From NCBI GenBank assembly GCA_021018995.1, contig CM037595.1, positions 77,253,159 through 77,317,158 of the forward strand: 64,000 bases of DNA, in the 5' to 3' direction. A program made the translations under genes and the position numbers. Each line of letters starts with the position of its first letter. Position 1 is the first letter of the stretch. This stretch comes from Chloranthus sessilifolius. Lineage: Eukaryota > Streptophyta > Magnoliopsida > Chloranthales > Chloranthaceae. Below are positions 43,431-53,767 of this stretch, piece by piece. The notes below the pieces were generated by a model. The model did no database searches. It saw only the letters and a list, made by a program, of their open reading frames with translations, and was not told the DNA's origin.

Positions 43431-45829
43431 TCAAGAAATTGAATCAGTGTGACTCTGTGAGACATCACGTTCTCTCGTGTCTTCTTCTGTTTGGCTCTGT
43501 CTAGCACTATCAGCCATCATCCTAACCTTCAGAAGCGTGCAAGTTGTGATTTTATATCCCAACTGACTACAGCCCCTACAATGGCGTCTCTTCTCTTGTG
43601 ATTGTTTAAAATCAACCTCGATTCCAAACTTCATTCTTTCATTATTGCTTGGCCTACCTTTGGTGGCACATCGTATTGAATCTCGCACTGTAATGTTGGC
43701 ATGTTATTGTAATGAAATTCCTTCGCTAGGCTGAGAGGAGGCGCCCGGACAGGATGTGATGCTAGTCCCTCTTTCATTCTCCTCTTCCGTTCTAATGGTC
43801 TCTACACCTTCTAATAGTTTCATCATCCCTTCCAACGTGTAATCCACCAAGCGATTCGATTCTATCCCCAACTGAATTAACTTCAGTCCAACTTCTCTCA
43901 CCTTTCAGATTTTTATCCTAAAGACAGAGTTGGAATCCTCTTCATCACTCACTCTCAAACTTATAGTACTGTATCTAGCATCTTTCATCCATCGATGTAG
44001 AATATACTTAGAAGGAATTTGGTTTACCTCTTCCTTAAAGTAAACTTTGAAGATATGAGAACACAACAAACCCTCTATCTTGAAGTGCTTGCAATTACAA
44101 GTGGCCGTGCAATCTCCACATTCGAAACGAACTTTGAATGTTCGACTGCTATCCTCCCTGGCATCCCCACCACTTTGACCACTTTCACAAACTTGGAATA
44201 CAATAACCGCTCCGGCTTCCTCTTCGAACACCTTTTGGGCCTTAAAAGAGGTAAACTTTCAAAACTCAGAGTGGAATCTATTGAACATTATTCTTGTATA
44301 TATAGTAGCGGCATGCCTCTCGATTGAATTTCCAAACAAGAACGTCGGTGTCGTAGACATTGAGATAAGATCCTCCCTATTTTCTTTATCACGACGAGAT
44401 TAGACTGCAAGATCATATTGCTTGACAAATTTGGTCAAACTCGTCTGGGCATTGACATAGGTATCGAAGAAATAATTTATACTTTCTCCGCGTTACATAG
44501 TGGTCATGCCGACCCAAAAGGTATCACTTAAGTGGCATGAAATCTATTTCCTTCTAAGAGCGTACCTTTGTTTCAATCACTCGTTGTCTTGTAATTGAAA
44601 CTCTACTAGTTCTGCCCATCTCTTTTCGAAATCATCAACTGTTTTACTGAACTTGCACTGATTGTATTTTCGCCTGAAATTCTCAAACTTTACCTTCAGC
44701 TGAGAGAGATGGTTCAATTCATTCCTCCCTATGTGCCATAAGCAGAGGCGATGCGTGGTCCTCGGAAGAACTTAAAAGATGACCTTTCTCATCTCGTTGC
44801 ATTGATCGGTGATGACATTAGGTTTCTTATCACCCATGCTCAGCCACGTGTTAAGAAACCAAACGAAGGTCTCCAACTCATCTACGAGTAATGTACATCC
44901 AAAAAGCATCGTCTGCCAATGATGGTTGACCCCGTGAATGGGGTGAACGGTAGCAGCAATTTGTTTGTTTTATAAGTAGTGTCGAATACCACCACATCAC
45001 TGAACTGTTGATAAGCCACTTGTGACTTGTGATTGGCCCAAAATATAGTACGCATACGGCATTCTTCATCTAGTTCAACTTCAAAGAAAAAACTATCTCC
45101 TTTATTCTGCCTATCAATGAAGGATTTAATCACGTTCATGCACATTGGATCGATATTACTCTCCTTTTTTATCTTCTTTTGATAATCCCCAGTTTGTTGA
45201 GGGTTTACTGTTACGCTAGCCTCTCCATCCAAACTCGACAAAACAACAGAAATCTTTGAAGGAGGAATTATGTCATCAAATGCTCCTGTCAACGATTTAC
45301 TTGCCCCGTTCAACTTATTATGTGATCATAATTCCTTCACCTTCAAAGGTGAATACAACTGATGATTATGAGGCTCTCTAAATTCCATAACCTCCCATAA
45401 CTTTCGCTCGTTGATCCTAATCTTCAACCTTGCCTCACATTCACATCTGTTATCTCTTGAACAGTTTATATTGGCGTGTAATTTGCGTTTGTTTGGCTGC
45501 TTGAACCCTTCGAACGAATATACATATTTTCTCTTTATAATCTACCCCTTTGCAGATTTGTAGGTGTTACTTTTTCTAACACTAAAACCAACTTTCTTTG
45601 CGTGTAAATTATAGAAGTCATATGCCTCGTCTTCAGATTGGAATTTTAACCCCATACGTGGCTTCCATTCCTCGCTCGTATTCTCTGCACCTTCATAAGA
45701 ATCTAACATTTCGATATCCCTATCACCACCAAGTGGAACTCCTATAGAAGAAACCGTCTCAGGGGGGAGATTTAAATCAACACCACCTACATTGAATCCT
45801 CCAATCGAGTCCATTACAACGCCCTGCAT
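43431..45829 (-). pseudogene. FAR1/FHY3-type MULE transposase, broken
   Basis: Start ATG at 45829. In order on the minus strand: FAR1 DNA-binding domain (EWKPRMGLKFQSEDEAYDFY, with zinc ligands in CSRDNRCECEAR and HNH to about 45380), MULE transposase domain with first catalytic Asp in DVVVFDTTYKTN (about 44998-44965), second in KPNVITDQCNEMRKVIF (about 44830-44775), HRLCLWHI, SWIM zinc finger CTATCNCKHFKIEGLLCSHI (about 44130-44055), and a C-terminal CRGC...C knuckle-like motif near 43580-43540. Nonsense codons at 45542, about 45322, 43905 and 43704, and at least one frameshift between 44880 and 44231, break the frame. It is convergent to the Ulp1-like gene. This is a transposon gene, not a host FRS factor, because it lies inside matched MULE ends. 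Confidence 0.87.
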
Positions 45830-46524
45830 TAGACAAAAAATGGGCTAACAAGGAAACAGATTACGTAGGAAGCGATGACGCTCTCACACCAAGTGCAAGT
45901 GTTTCAATATGAAAGCGATGACACTTCACAATCTTTGCGTTGTCGCTTCCTATCGCTTCAAATAAGAAGCGTGTGCTTATAAATTATATAGTTTCGAATG
46001 TTTATAATTTTTTTTATCTCCTCCCTGTAAATAAGTGAAGGGATCCATCAACTACAAGAAGCGCTGACGCGACCATACAAAGTGCCAACACTTTAATATG
46101 GAAGCGATGATGCTTCTAACTCGTAGCACCATCGCTTCTCAATCTTTGTACTGTCGCTTCCTATCGTTTCAAATAAGAAGCACGTACTTATAATTTATAT
46201 ATTTTCGAATGCTTCTTAATCATTGCGCTGTCGCTTCTAACACGTAGTGCCGTCGCTTGTAACTCGTAGCGTCGTCGCTTCTCAATTGTTGCGTTGACGC
46301 TCCCTATCGCTTCAAATAAGAAGCGGTATCTCCACCTTGTAAATAAGTGAAGAGATTCATCAACGACAAGCAGATGAGGAATCGATTCACATACGAAGTG
46401 TCGTCGTGTGGGTGCAGAAGTGAGACGCATCTGATGCCATATATATTTGAATGTTCTATAAGCTGAAAATTATATACAGGAAAAAGAATTAATACTTACC
46501 TCAAATGTCAATCTTCTGGTCTTC

Positions 46525-46795
46525 TATTCAGTACGTGTTCCAGAAAAAAGAACAAGTTGTCTCTTCTGCGCTTTTATCCAGTACGTGCTCCAGAAAAATA
46601 GAGAAAGAGTTTTCTTCTGCGCTGCAAGTTGTCTCTTCTGCGCTTCTATCTAGTACGTGCTACAGAAAAATAGAGAAATTTTTTTCTTCTGCGCTCTTAT
46701 CCAGTATGCGCTCGGGGATTTTTGTGAAAGTTGCCTCTTATGCGCTTCTATCCAATCAGAGCTCCAGAAAAAATGAGAAAGTTGCAAGCTTAAGA
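46525..46795. repeat. Subterminal tandem repeats at the right MULE end
   Basis: Four to five irregular units of about 60-80 bp with GTTGTCTCTTCTGCGCTTNTATC and CAGTACGTGCTCCAGAAAAA. One unit contains ATGCGCTCGGGG, the same core as the terminal inverted repeat. Confidence 0.8.
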
Positions 46796-47109
46796 GAGGA
46801 AATAAAATAATAGAGAGGATGAACCTGAATAAGGAGGGAAAAAGAAGAAACCTGTACCAAACTTTGAAAAAATTTACTGCCATTACATTTGATAAGACCT
46901 TCCCCTTGGGAACAACGCTTCCTTCCAGGAGCCGTCAGGTATAGCTTTTCCTAATTCCCTACTGCCTACTTTACCTACTAGTGACACTAGGAAACTCTCG
47001 CTATGACTAACTCGGGTTAGTGCAAAAGCACTTTTCACGTGTCCGCTCCCCATTGGGGGAGCGTAGATAAATCTTTACCCCCGAGCGCATTTTCCCTTTT
47101 CCCATATAT

Positions 47110-47829
47110 ATATATATATATATATTACATTAGAATCCCATGTACACCACTAATATATGGATTGCATATATTATCCTAACTAATGGCACACCCTTAATAA
47201 TGCTAGTGACACACCAACAAAATTCCTAACATGTAGTCCCACTTAATCAGAAAGCTATCTACCAATTAATAGCTGTAGGATCCTAATTTTGAAGGGTAAT
47301 CCTATCCTATGATCCTAATGACTTTTCAAGGAAACTACCTAACTAGAATACCTACTAGTGGTAACGAATATTTGATTGGTGTTAAATACATATCATTCGT
47401 CCTTCCTTGAAACTACCCTTGTCTTAAAGGGTTGAAATCTTTGACAATGTTCCTCACATTTCGATGGTTCCGCTTGGATTCCTTTGTATTCGCTACATGT
47501 CTGTTACTCACTCCTAGCTGATTCATGGGGAAAGCATCTTGCTTCACGATATCTTGTTTGATAAAGAAATTGTTAGTCGTTGGTCACATTTCCAATAGAA
47601 TGGTGTTGTCGATGCCTTCATGTTGAAGTACTTGGTTCAAGTTCTCATATATATACAAACAAAAGTGAGTAATATAAATAAATAAAAAGGGAACAGGGAG
47701 AGAAGATGGTCGATTCAAGGTGAGTGCCTCCTAGTTGATCGTATTTGAGGTGACCACTATCAAAAAGCTTAAAGCCAATTAATATTTTTTCATTCTTATT
47801 CATCATATGGAGCTGTTTACATTTATAGT
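47110..47829. mobile_element. Copia-type LTR pieces next to the MULE
   Basis: 47120-47215 resembles 29275-29368 (ACACCACTAATATA...GCTAGTGACACAC) and 47650-47780 resembles 29100-29230 (AAATAAATAAAAAGGG...GAGGTGACCAC). 47222-47400 also matches 52640-52820. These are diverged pieces of a copia family in rearranged order. Intact ends were not found. Confidence 0.5.
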
Positions 47830-48884
47830 TGACGCAGGACAAAACCCTAAACTTCGTGAATGCGATGATTAATTGCTTACTGAAAGTAAATTGAATTAAA
47901 TTAAGCAATAAATATGAAAATATAACGAATACCTTAGGCGTTCGTAGTCCTCCATGTGAAAGATCTTGTTTGGTTCGAGTAGGGTTCAGCCTTTGCGCTA
48001 GATCCGTTAGAGTAGCGATGTGGATCGGTCCTAGAGATAGAACTCTATGTCTTTCCAGATTAGAGCACTCACAATTCAAGGATGGGATCACTGATTTTCT
48101 CTGGGTATTTGATGCGGAAGGGTTTAATAACTCTGCTGGGATCTACGATTGTTGAAATCGGTTCAATAGATTAGGGAAGGACTAGGGTTGTGGGAGTCAG
48201 GTATTTGGATGGAGTATGACATATTTGGGTTGTTTGAGTTAAAGCGGGGAAGATAGATGAAAAGGGATAAAATAGAAAAGGATAGATTGTGGGCTTCACA
48301 CCAAACCCTTATCGGGAAGACTTATCTCAAGCACACAAGTAAAAACTTTTTTCATTCATAATCAATAATTAATTATATTGTTTATTTAGTGACTTTATAT
48401 AGGAGTCCTCTCAAACAAAAATAAAACCCTAAAACAAATACTAAAAAGAGATAAGTATGCCCTTAAAAGTCAGTTTCGAAATCTAAAAAAAAAAAATCCA
48501 AAATATAAACTGCGTGATTTTGATCGATCGAAAGTGAAGTTCGATCGATCGAAGTTTAATTCGATCGATCGAATTATATATAAGCCTATATATCGCCGCA
48601 GGAACTCGATCGATCAAATGGAAATTTGATCGATCGAGTATATAATTCGATCGATCGAATTATATACTCCAGAACTAGTGTTTTCTATCGATATATTTCG
48701 ATTGATCGAAATAGGACTTCGATCGATCGAAATTCAAATTCGATCGATTGAAATTGTCGAGTTCCTCCAATTTTCCAAATTTCCTGTTTCGTTCGTCTAG
48801 TTCTGATTTCTATTTCGCTTCTTTCGACGATGGTACACGCAAAAAGGTCCATATCCGATGTCTATGATGTTGGCGTCCTCGCTA
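47830..48884 (-). repeat. 3' LTR of the Ty3/gypsy element
   Basis: TGACGCAGGACAAAACCC at the left. The right end is mutated (GGCGTCCTCGCTA, where the other LTR has GGCGTCCCCGTCA). TCGATCGATCGA words at about 48520-48755. Minus-strand TATA-like CTATATAAAG near 48400. Confidence 0.9.
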
Positions 48885-51375
48885 ATTCTCCTGAGTCGAA
48901 AAGACTTTATCACCGATGAAGCGGCGTTGTGAGAGCGCTCAAGCATGTCAGGGTCCAGGCGTTGCACCTCGTCTACAGCTAACCATGAGTTCTCGGAGTC
49001 TGGCTTTCCCAACCACTTGACCAAGTACTTTTGAAATCCGCTCCCATGGGTGGATATCGCCAAATCATCTAATATTCCTTCGATCTCCTCTTTGCGCTGC
49101 TTGCGTGGGGAAGGGAATGATAGGGGTTGCAAGGTGGGGTTGACATTTGGACTTGGGGCTACTTGAAAGGGGTTGTGAGGGGGTGGGGCTGGGGCCAAAG
49201 AAGGAACTAGATCCTCCACATTGAACGTAGAGCTGACCCCAATATCCGGTGGAAGATTGAGAACATATGCATTAGGCCCGCTCCTTTCCACAATTCTAAA
49301 AGGTCCAGCGCCGTGGGCTTGAAGTTTCTTTGTGGCTCTTATGGGGAACCGCTTAGGTCTAACTCGAACCATTACGTAATCTCCTACCTGGAATTTCTTG
49401 AAGCGCCTATGTGCATCTATAGATATTTTGTATTGTTCATTGCTTGCATTAATTCTTTTTCTAATTTCGACATGCAATTCAAGTATATGCTGTGTAAATG
49501 AATCGGCTGACTCGAAAACTCGATGGGATGCAGACATGGGGATTAGATCGATGGGTGTTCTAGGCCTCTAACCAAGGACGACCTCAAAAGGACTCATACC
49601 TAGGGACCTATTGATTGAATTGTTGTATACAAACTCAGCTAAAGGCAAAGTAGAATCCCAAGTCTTAGGGTGACCACCAACAAGACAACGGAGAAGATTA
49701 CCTAAGCTCCTATTGGTGGACTCCGTTTAGCCATCTGTTTGAGGATGATAGGCCGAAGAAAATTGAAGCATGGTACTCATCATGTGTCATAAGGTTTTCC
49801 AGAAATAACTGGTAAACTTCACATCCCGATCTGACAAAATCGTCTTAGGTAACTCATGTAGACACACAACCTCCCTGAAAAATAGTTTGGCTATGTGAGC
49901 CGCATTGGAGGTTTTAGTGTAAGGTAGGAAGTGGGCCATCTTTGAAAAGCGGTCACTACCATAAAAATGGAATCATGCTTCCGTTGAGTCTTTGGAAGTC
50001 CGAGCACAAAATCTATGGAGATGTCTTGCCACGGGGTGTGCGGCACGGGTAAAGGGGTGTACAAGCCGGTGTTCTGCTTAATATGCTTCGCTACTTGGCA
50101 TGTACGACACTGTTTTACGGCCTTAGAGAAATCTCTCACAAGGTTAGGCCAATAAAACTTATCCTCAATGAGCACATTGGTTTTATCGCGCCCAAAATGT
50201 CCGGCAATCCCTCCGACATGTAACTCCCAGATGAGGAAGTCACGCAATGAAGTACAAGGGATACACAAACGATTTCCTTTGAACAAATACCCATCCAGCA
50301 GGGTATACTCGAAGTTAATGTTATTCGAATTTTCAAGAAAAGCAGTGTATTCTGTCATGAAATTTAAGCAATCAGGATAATCTTGTTTCAACTTCTCAAA
50401 TCCGATGACGTCGGTGCTCATAGACTGCAAAGTCGCCACTCGACGATTAAACGCATCAGCTACCTTGTTCTCAGCACCGGCCTTATGCTTCAATATGAAT
50501 GTGAACCCTTGAAGGTACTCGACTCACTTCGCTCGCCTTGGGTTCAACTTTTTTTGAGAAGCAAGGAAACGTAAGGCTTCGTGGTTAGAAAATAACACAA
50601 ATTCCTGCGGTCTCAGGTAATGTTTCCAATATCACAGAGATCGGACGACAACATAAAACTCCTTATCATAGGTGGAGTATTTCTGCTTTGCCTCATTGAG
50701 CTTCTCGCTAAAATAGGCCATAGGGTGGCCCTCTTGGCTCAGCACTCCGCCTATGCCTACACCCGATGAGTCACATGTGACTTCAAAGACTTTAGAAAAG
50801 TCTGGTAGGCGCATGATGGGTGCGATAACCATTTTGTCTTTTATCTTGACAAAGGCTCTCGTCGCGGCTTTGCTCCACGGGAACTCCCCTTTTCTCATGC
50901 AATCGGTAATAGGAGCCATGATGGTGCTAAAGTTTAGGATGAAACGACGAGAAAATGTGGCCAAATCATGAAAGCTACGGACTTCATGAATATTTCGAGG
51001 TTCGGGCGACTCCACAATGGCCTTAACCTTCGCAGGGTCTACAACCATCCCATCTACCAAGATAATGAATCCCAAGAATACAATGGATTGTTGCATGAAT
51101 GTGCACTTCTTGAGATTCGCGTAATGATGATCTAACCTATGGTTCCGGTTCCGATTATGTTGGCAGCCATTTGGTTCGAAATGTGAACCATTACGCTCAC
51201 GGGGTGATTCGAGGTACTCATCACCCTCATCTAACCGATTAACTCAGTCTAACAGCCTCTCATTGGACATTTCAAGGGTCCTTTGAGCTGCCTCCATGGA
51301 AGCCATTCGATCATTGATCGATTTTAGATCAGCCCTCATGCCGTTAAGGGCCTCGACAATCCCATTTATGTCCAT
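48797..51375 (-). pseudogene. gag-pol remnant with integrase and chromodomain
   Basis: Minus strand from 51375: a gag start (MDINGIVEALNGMRADLKSI) joins directly, near 51135, to the RT connection segment YANLKKCTF...VFLGFII, then RNase H ([36 protein letters not shown]) to about 50632. Integrase follows at 50493-49891 with the HHCC finger (GHFGRDKT, CRTCQVAK) and first catalytic Asp in DISIDFVLGLP, then 49537-48797 with a GPY/F-like stretch (GAGPFRIVERSGPNAYVL) and a chromodomain (KYLVKWLGKPDSENSWLAVD). The 3' end overlaps the LTR. Frameshifts separate the blocks. Confidence 0.88.
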
Positions 51376-51550
51376 GGTGATACGGTTCACTAATGACGGG
51401 CTCTAAAGTGGCATGCAAAATGAACTGACAATGAAGGGGGACTTTTGACAAACGTGATGTGCACACTTTGGCCAAAACAGAAATAATATGCGATTAAAAT
51501 TAAAGCGCAATGAATTCAATGTCACACAGTATGCCCTAACCTAGAACTTA

Positions 51551-51563
51551 GGCTTTGATACCA
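51551..51563 (-). other. Primer binding site (initiator Met tRNA)
   Basis: GGCTTTGATACCA on the plus strand is TGGTATCAAAGCC on the minus strand, four bases from the right LTR. Confidence 0.85.
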
Positions 51564-51567
51564 AAAC

Positions 51568-52624
51568 TGACGTAGGACAAAACCATAAACTACTTGAATG
51601 CGATGATTAATTGCTTGTCGAAATTAAATTAAATTAAATTAAGCAATAAATTTGAAAATATAACGAATACCTTAGGCGTTCGTAGTCCTCCATATGAAAG
51701 ATTTTGTTTGATTTGAGTAGGGTTCAGCCTTTGCGCTAGATCCGTTAGAATAGCGATGCGGATCGGTCCTAAAGATAGAACTCTAGGTCTTTCCAGATTT
51801 GGGCGCTCATAATTCAAGGATGGGATTACTGATTTTCTCTAGGTATTTGATGCGAAAGGGTTTAATAACTTTGCTGGAATCTACGGTTGTTGAATCGAAT
51901 CGGTTCAATAGGTTAGGGAAGAGCTAGGGTTGTGGGAGTCGGGTATTTGGATGGGGTATGACATATTTGGGTTGTTTGAGCTAAAGCAGGGAAGATAAAT
52001 GAAAAGGGATAAAATAGAAAAGGATAGATTGTGGGCTTCACACCAAACCCTTCTCGAGAAGAAGATTCACTCTTCGTAGAGGCTCATCTCAAGCATACAA
52101 GCAAAAGCTCTTTTCATTCATAATCAATAACTAATTATAATGTTTATTTAGGGACCTTATATAGGATTCCTCTCAAATGAAAATAAAACCCTAAAACAAA
52201 TACTAAAAAGAGACAAGTATGCCCCTAAAAGTCGGTTTCAAAATCTGAAAAAAAAAGCTCAAAATATAAACTGCACGATTTCGATCGATCGAATTTAAAA
52301 CTCGATCGATCGAAGTCTAATTCGATCGATTGAATTATATATAAGCCTATATATCGCCGCAGGAACTCGATTGATCGAATTTGAAACTCGATCGTTCGAG
52401 TATATAATTTAATCGATCAAATTATATACTCCAGAACTAGTGTTTTCTGTCGACATATTTTGATCGGTCGAAATAGGACTTCGATTGATCGAAATTTTCG
52501 AGTTCCTCCAATTCTCCAAATTTCCTCTTTTGTTCGCCTATTTTGATTTTCATTCCGCTTCTTTCGATGTCGGTATACGCGAAAAGGTCCATATCCGATG
52601 TTTACGATGTCGGCGTCCCCGTCA
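51568..52624 (-). repeat. 5' LTR of the Ty3/gypsy element
   Basis: TGACGTAGGACAAAACC ... GGCGTCCCCGTCA, with ends TGACG/CGTCA. TCGATCGATCGA-type words, many decayed, at about 52280-52500. Confidence 0.92.
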
Positions 52625-52629
52625 ATAGT

Positions 52630-52975
52630 GGAACTCCTTCGATCAAGGAGTCCAATTTAATTGGAAAGCTATCTACTAATTAATATCTCTAGCCTCTTAA
52701 TTATCTCAAGGATAATCCTGTATTATGATCCTTATGACTATTAATAGGAAACTTCCTAATAAGAAAATACCTATCAGAGATATATTCGGTATTAAGCGCA
52801 TACTCATTGAAGTGTATATCATCTTTTATTCAGAAATTTAGTTCCTATAATCTTGGAAGAGGCACAAGCATCTATATTTTAGAAGACTAATTCAGGCACT
52901 TCCAATCCTCAGTTGAAAAATTTCTTCCTTATTGTTAGAAGCTTCTCAATGCATATACTACATTTTGTTGGATAT
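52630..52975. other. Old copia-like repeat between the two LTR elements
   Basis: No gene. 52640-52820 is a diverged copy of 47222-47400 (GAAAGCTATCTAC-AATTAATA...). It is the target DNA interrupted by the gypsy element on its left. Confidence 0.5.
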
Positions 52976-53747
52976 TTTAATTATTTTAAAAGTTTTTGTC
53001 TTTTGGACTATTGTAAATAGTCTCATACTGGGTAAAACTATTTTGGGGGTTTGGGTTATAATATGTAGTCTTAGCTCAAGGCTTGCAGCCTTCACCCAGG
53101 GGGCACCGAATTTTGTAGCTTCCACCGCCATACAACCCATCAGTCACACACGCGCGCGCACGTGCCGAGCCGGGCTGGGTCGGGACGGGCACGAGCATGA
53201 GCACGTGGCATGGCGATGCGGTACGGTGCATTTATAAAATAATTTTTTGGACAAAAGACTAATCATGTTTTAATCATTTGTGCTTAAATTTTAAAAGCGT
53301 TTAAATTTTATAAAATTTATTCTTTGTAACCGTTGTGTCTAAACGGATCTTTTGTAATCGTTGTGTCTGATCGGTTACTATAACCGTTTTGTCCAATCGT
53401 TCAGTTACACCTTTTGATTTCTATAAAAGGGACCCGAGGCCCTCATTTGTTTTACTGTATTTTTTTTCTTAGTTTTTTCATTTTAAAAGCTTCGTTGTTT
53501 CAGAGTTCTTTAGCGCTATCTAGTGTTCTGTGTGATCAGATTCACCAAATCTGATCACACGAATACGCTGCCAGTTCGTTGTATCCTAAAACCGATTTAC
53601 CAGTAACCTATTGGTAACCACTAGATCACAGTGGTAGGGGCAAATATCGGTTTAAAGAAAGCGATATTCAACGTGCCTCGAATCGGATCTGCGTATTTTT
53701 TATTCCATTCTTTATCTTCTTCTGCAACTCGAATACATTTTCTAACA
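52976..53747 (+). repeat. 5' LTR of the copia element
   Basis: 772 bp with inverted ends TGTTGG/CTAACA. A TATA-like CTATAAAAGG at 53421-53430 is absent from the 3' LTR because of a deletion there. Confidence 0.92.
53421..53430 (+). promoter_or_regulatory. TATA box of the copia 5' LTR
   Basis: CTATAAAAGG in the middle of the LTR, 317 bp before its 3' end, where a U3/R promoter is expected. Confidence 0.6.
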
Positions 53748-53767
53748 ATTTTAAATCGAGATTATTG

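Larger units (their letters stand above)
35000..47103. mobile_element. Full-length 12.1-kb Mutator-like element with FAR1 transposase and Ulp1-like gene
   Basis: Left end GAGGCCTGGGGATATGCGCTC; right end (minus strand) GGGAAAAGGGAAAATGCGCTC. These ends match at 29 of 41 bases, with the core ATGCGCTCGGG. A 9-bp ATATATATA flanks both sides, but in a TA microsatellite this is weak proof. Inside: DUF1985-Ulp1 gene (plus), a small ORF at 41626 (plus), and a FAR1-type transposase (minus), with subterminal repeats at the right. Both large genes have stops and frameshifts, so the copy is not autonomous now. MULEs that carry Ulp1-like proteases are known in plants. The dense GAAGCG-N4-CGCTTC words throughout the non-coding parts are the unusual trait. 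Confidence 0.82.
47830..52624 (-). mobile_element. Ty3/gypsy chromovirus, two LTRs, TSD ATAGT, internally deleted
   Basis: LTRs 47830-48884 and 51568-52624. Perfect TSD ATAGT at 47825-47829 and 52625-52629. The PBS complement (GGCTTTGATACCA) lies at 51551-51563 next to the right LTR, so the element is on the minus strand. The internal part is 2.7 kb and holds a gag start, the RT thumb, RNase H, integrase and chromodomain. Protease, most of gag and the RT palm are missing. Confidence 0.93.

Noticed and set aside
43431-45829. Host FAR1-related transcription factor gene
   Set aside because: The gene lies within matched MULE ends, carries several nonsense codons and a frameshift, and is paired with an Ulp1-like gene, so it is better read as a transposase pseudogene.
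37205-46330. CRISPR-like array
   Set aside because: The GAAGCGATGACGCTTC words are too short, too irregularly spaced and too variable, and the DNA is plant nuclear.
47645-48091. 148-residue minus-strand ORF
   Set aside because: It crosses the left boundary of the Ty3 LTR and does not resemble any pol or gag domain.
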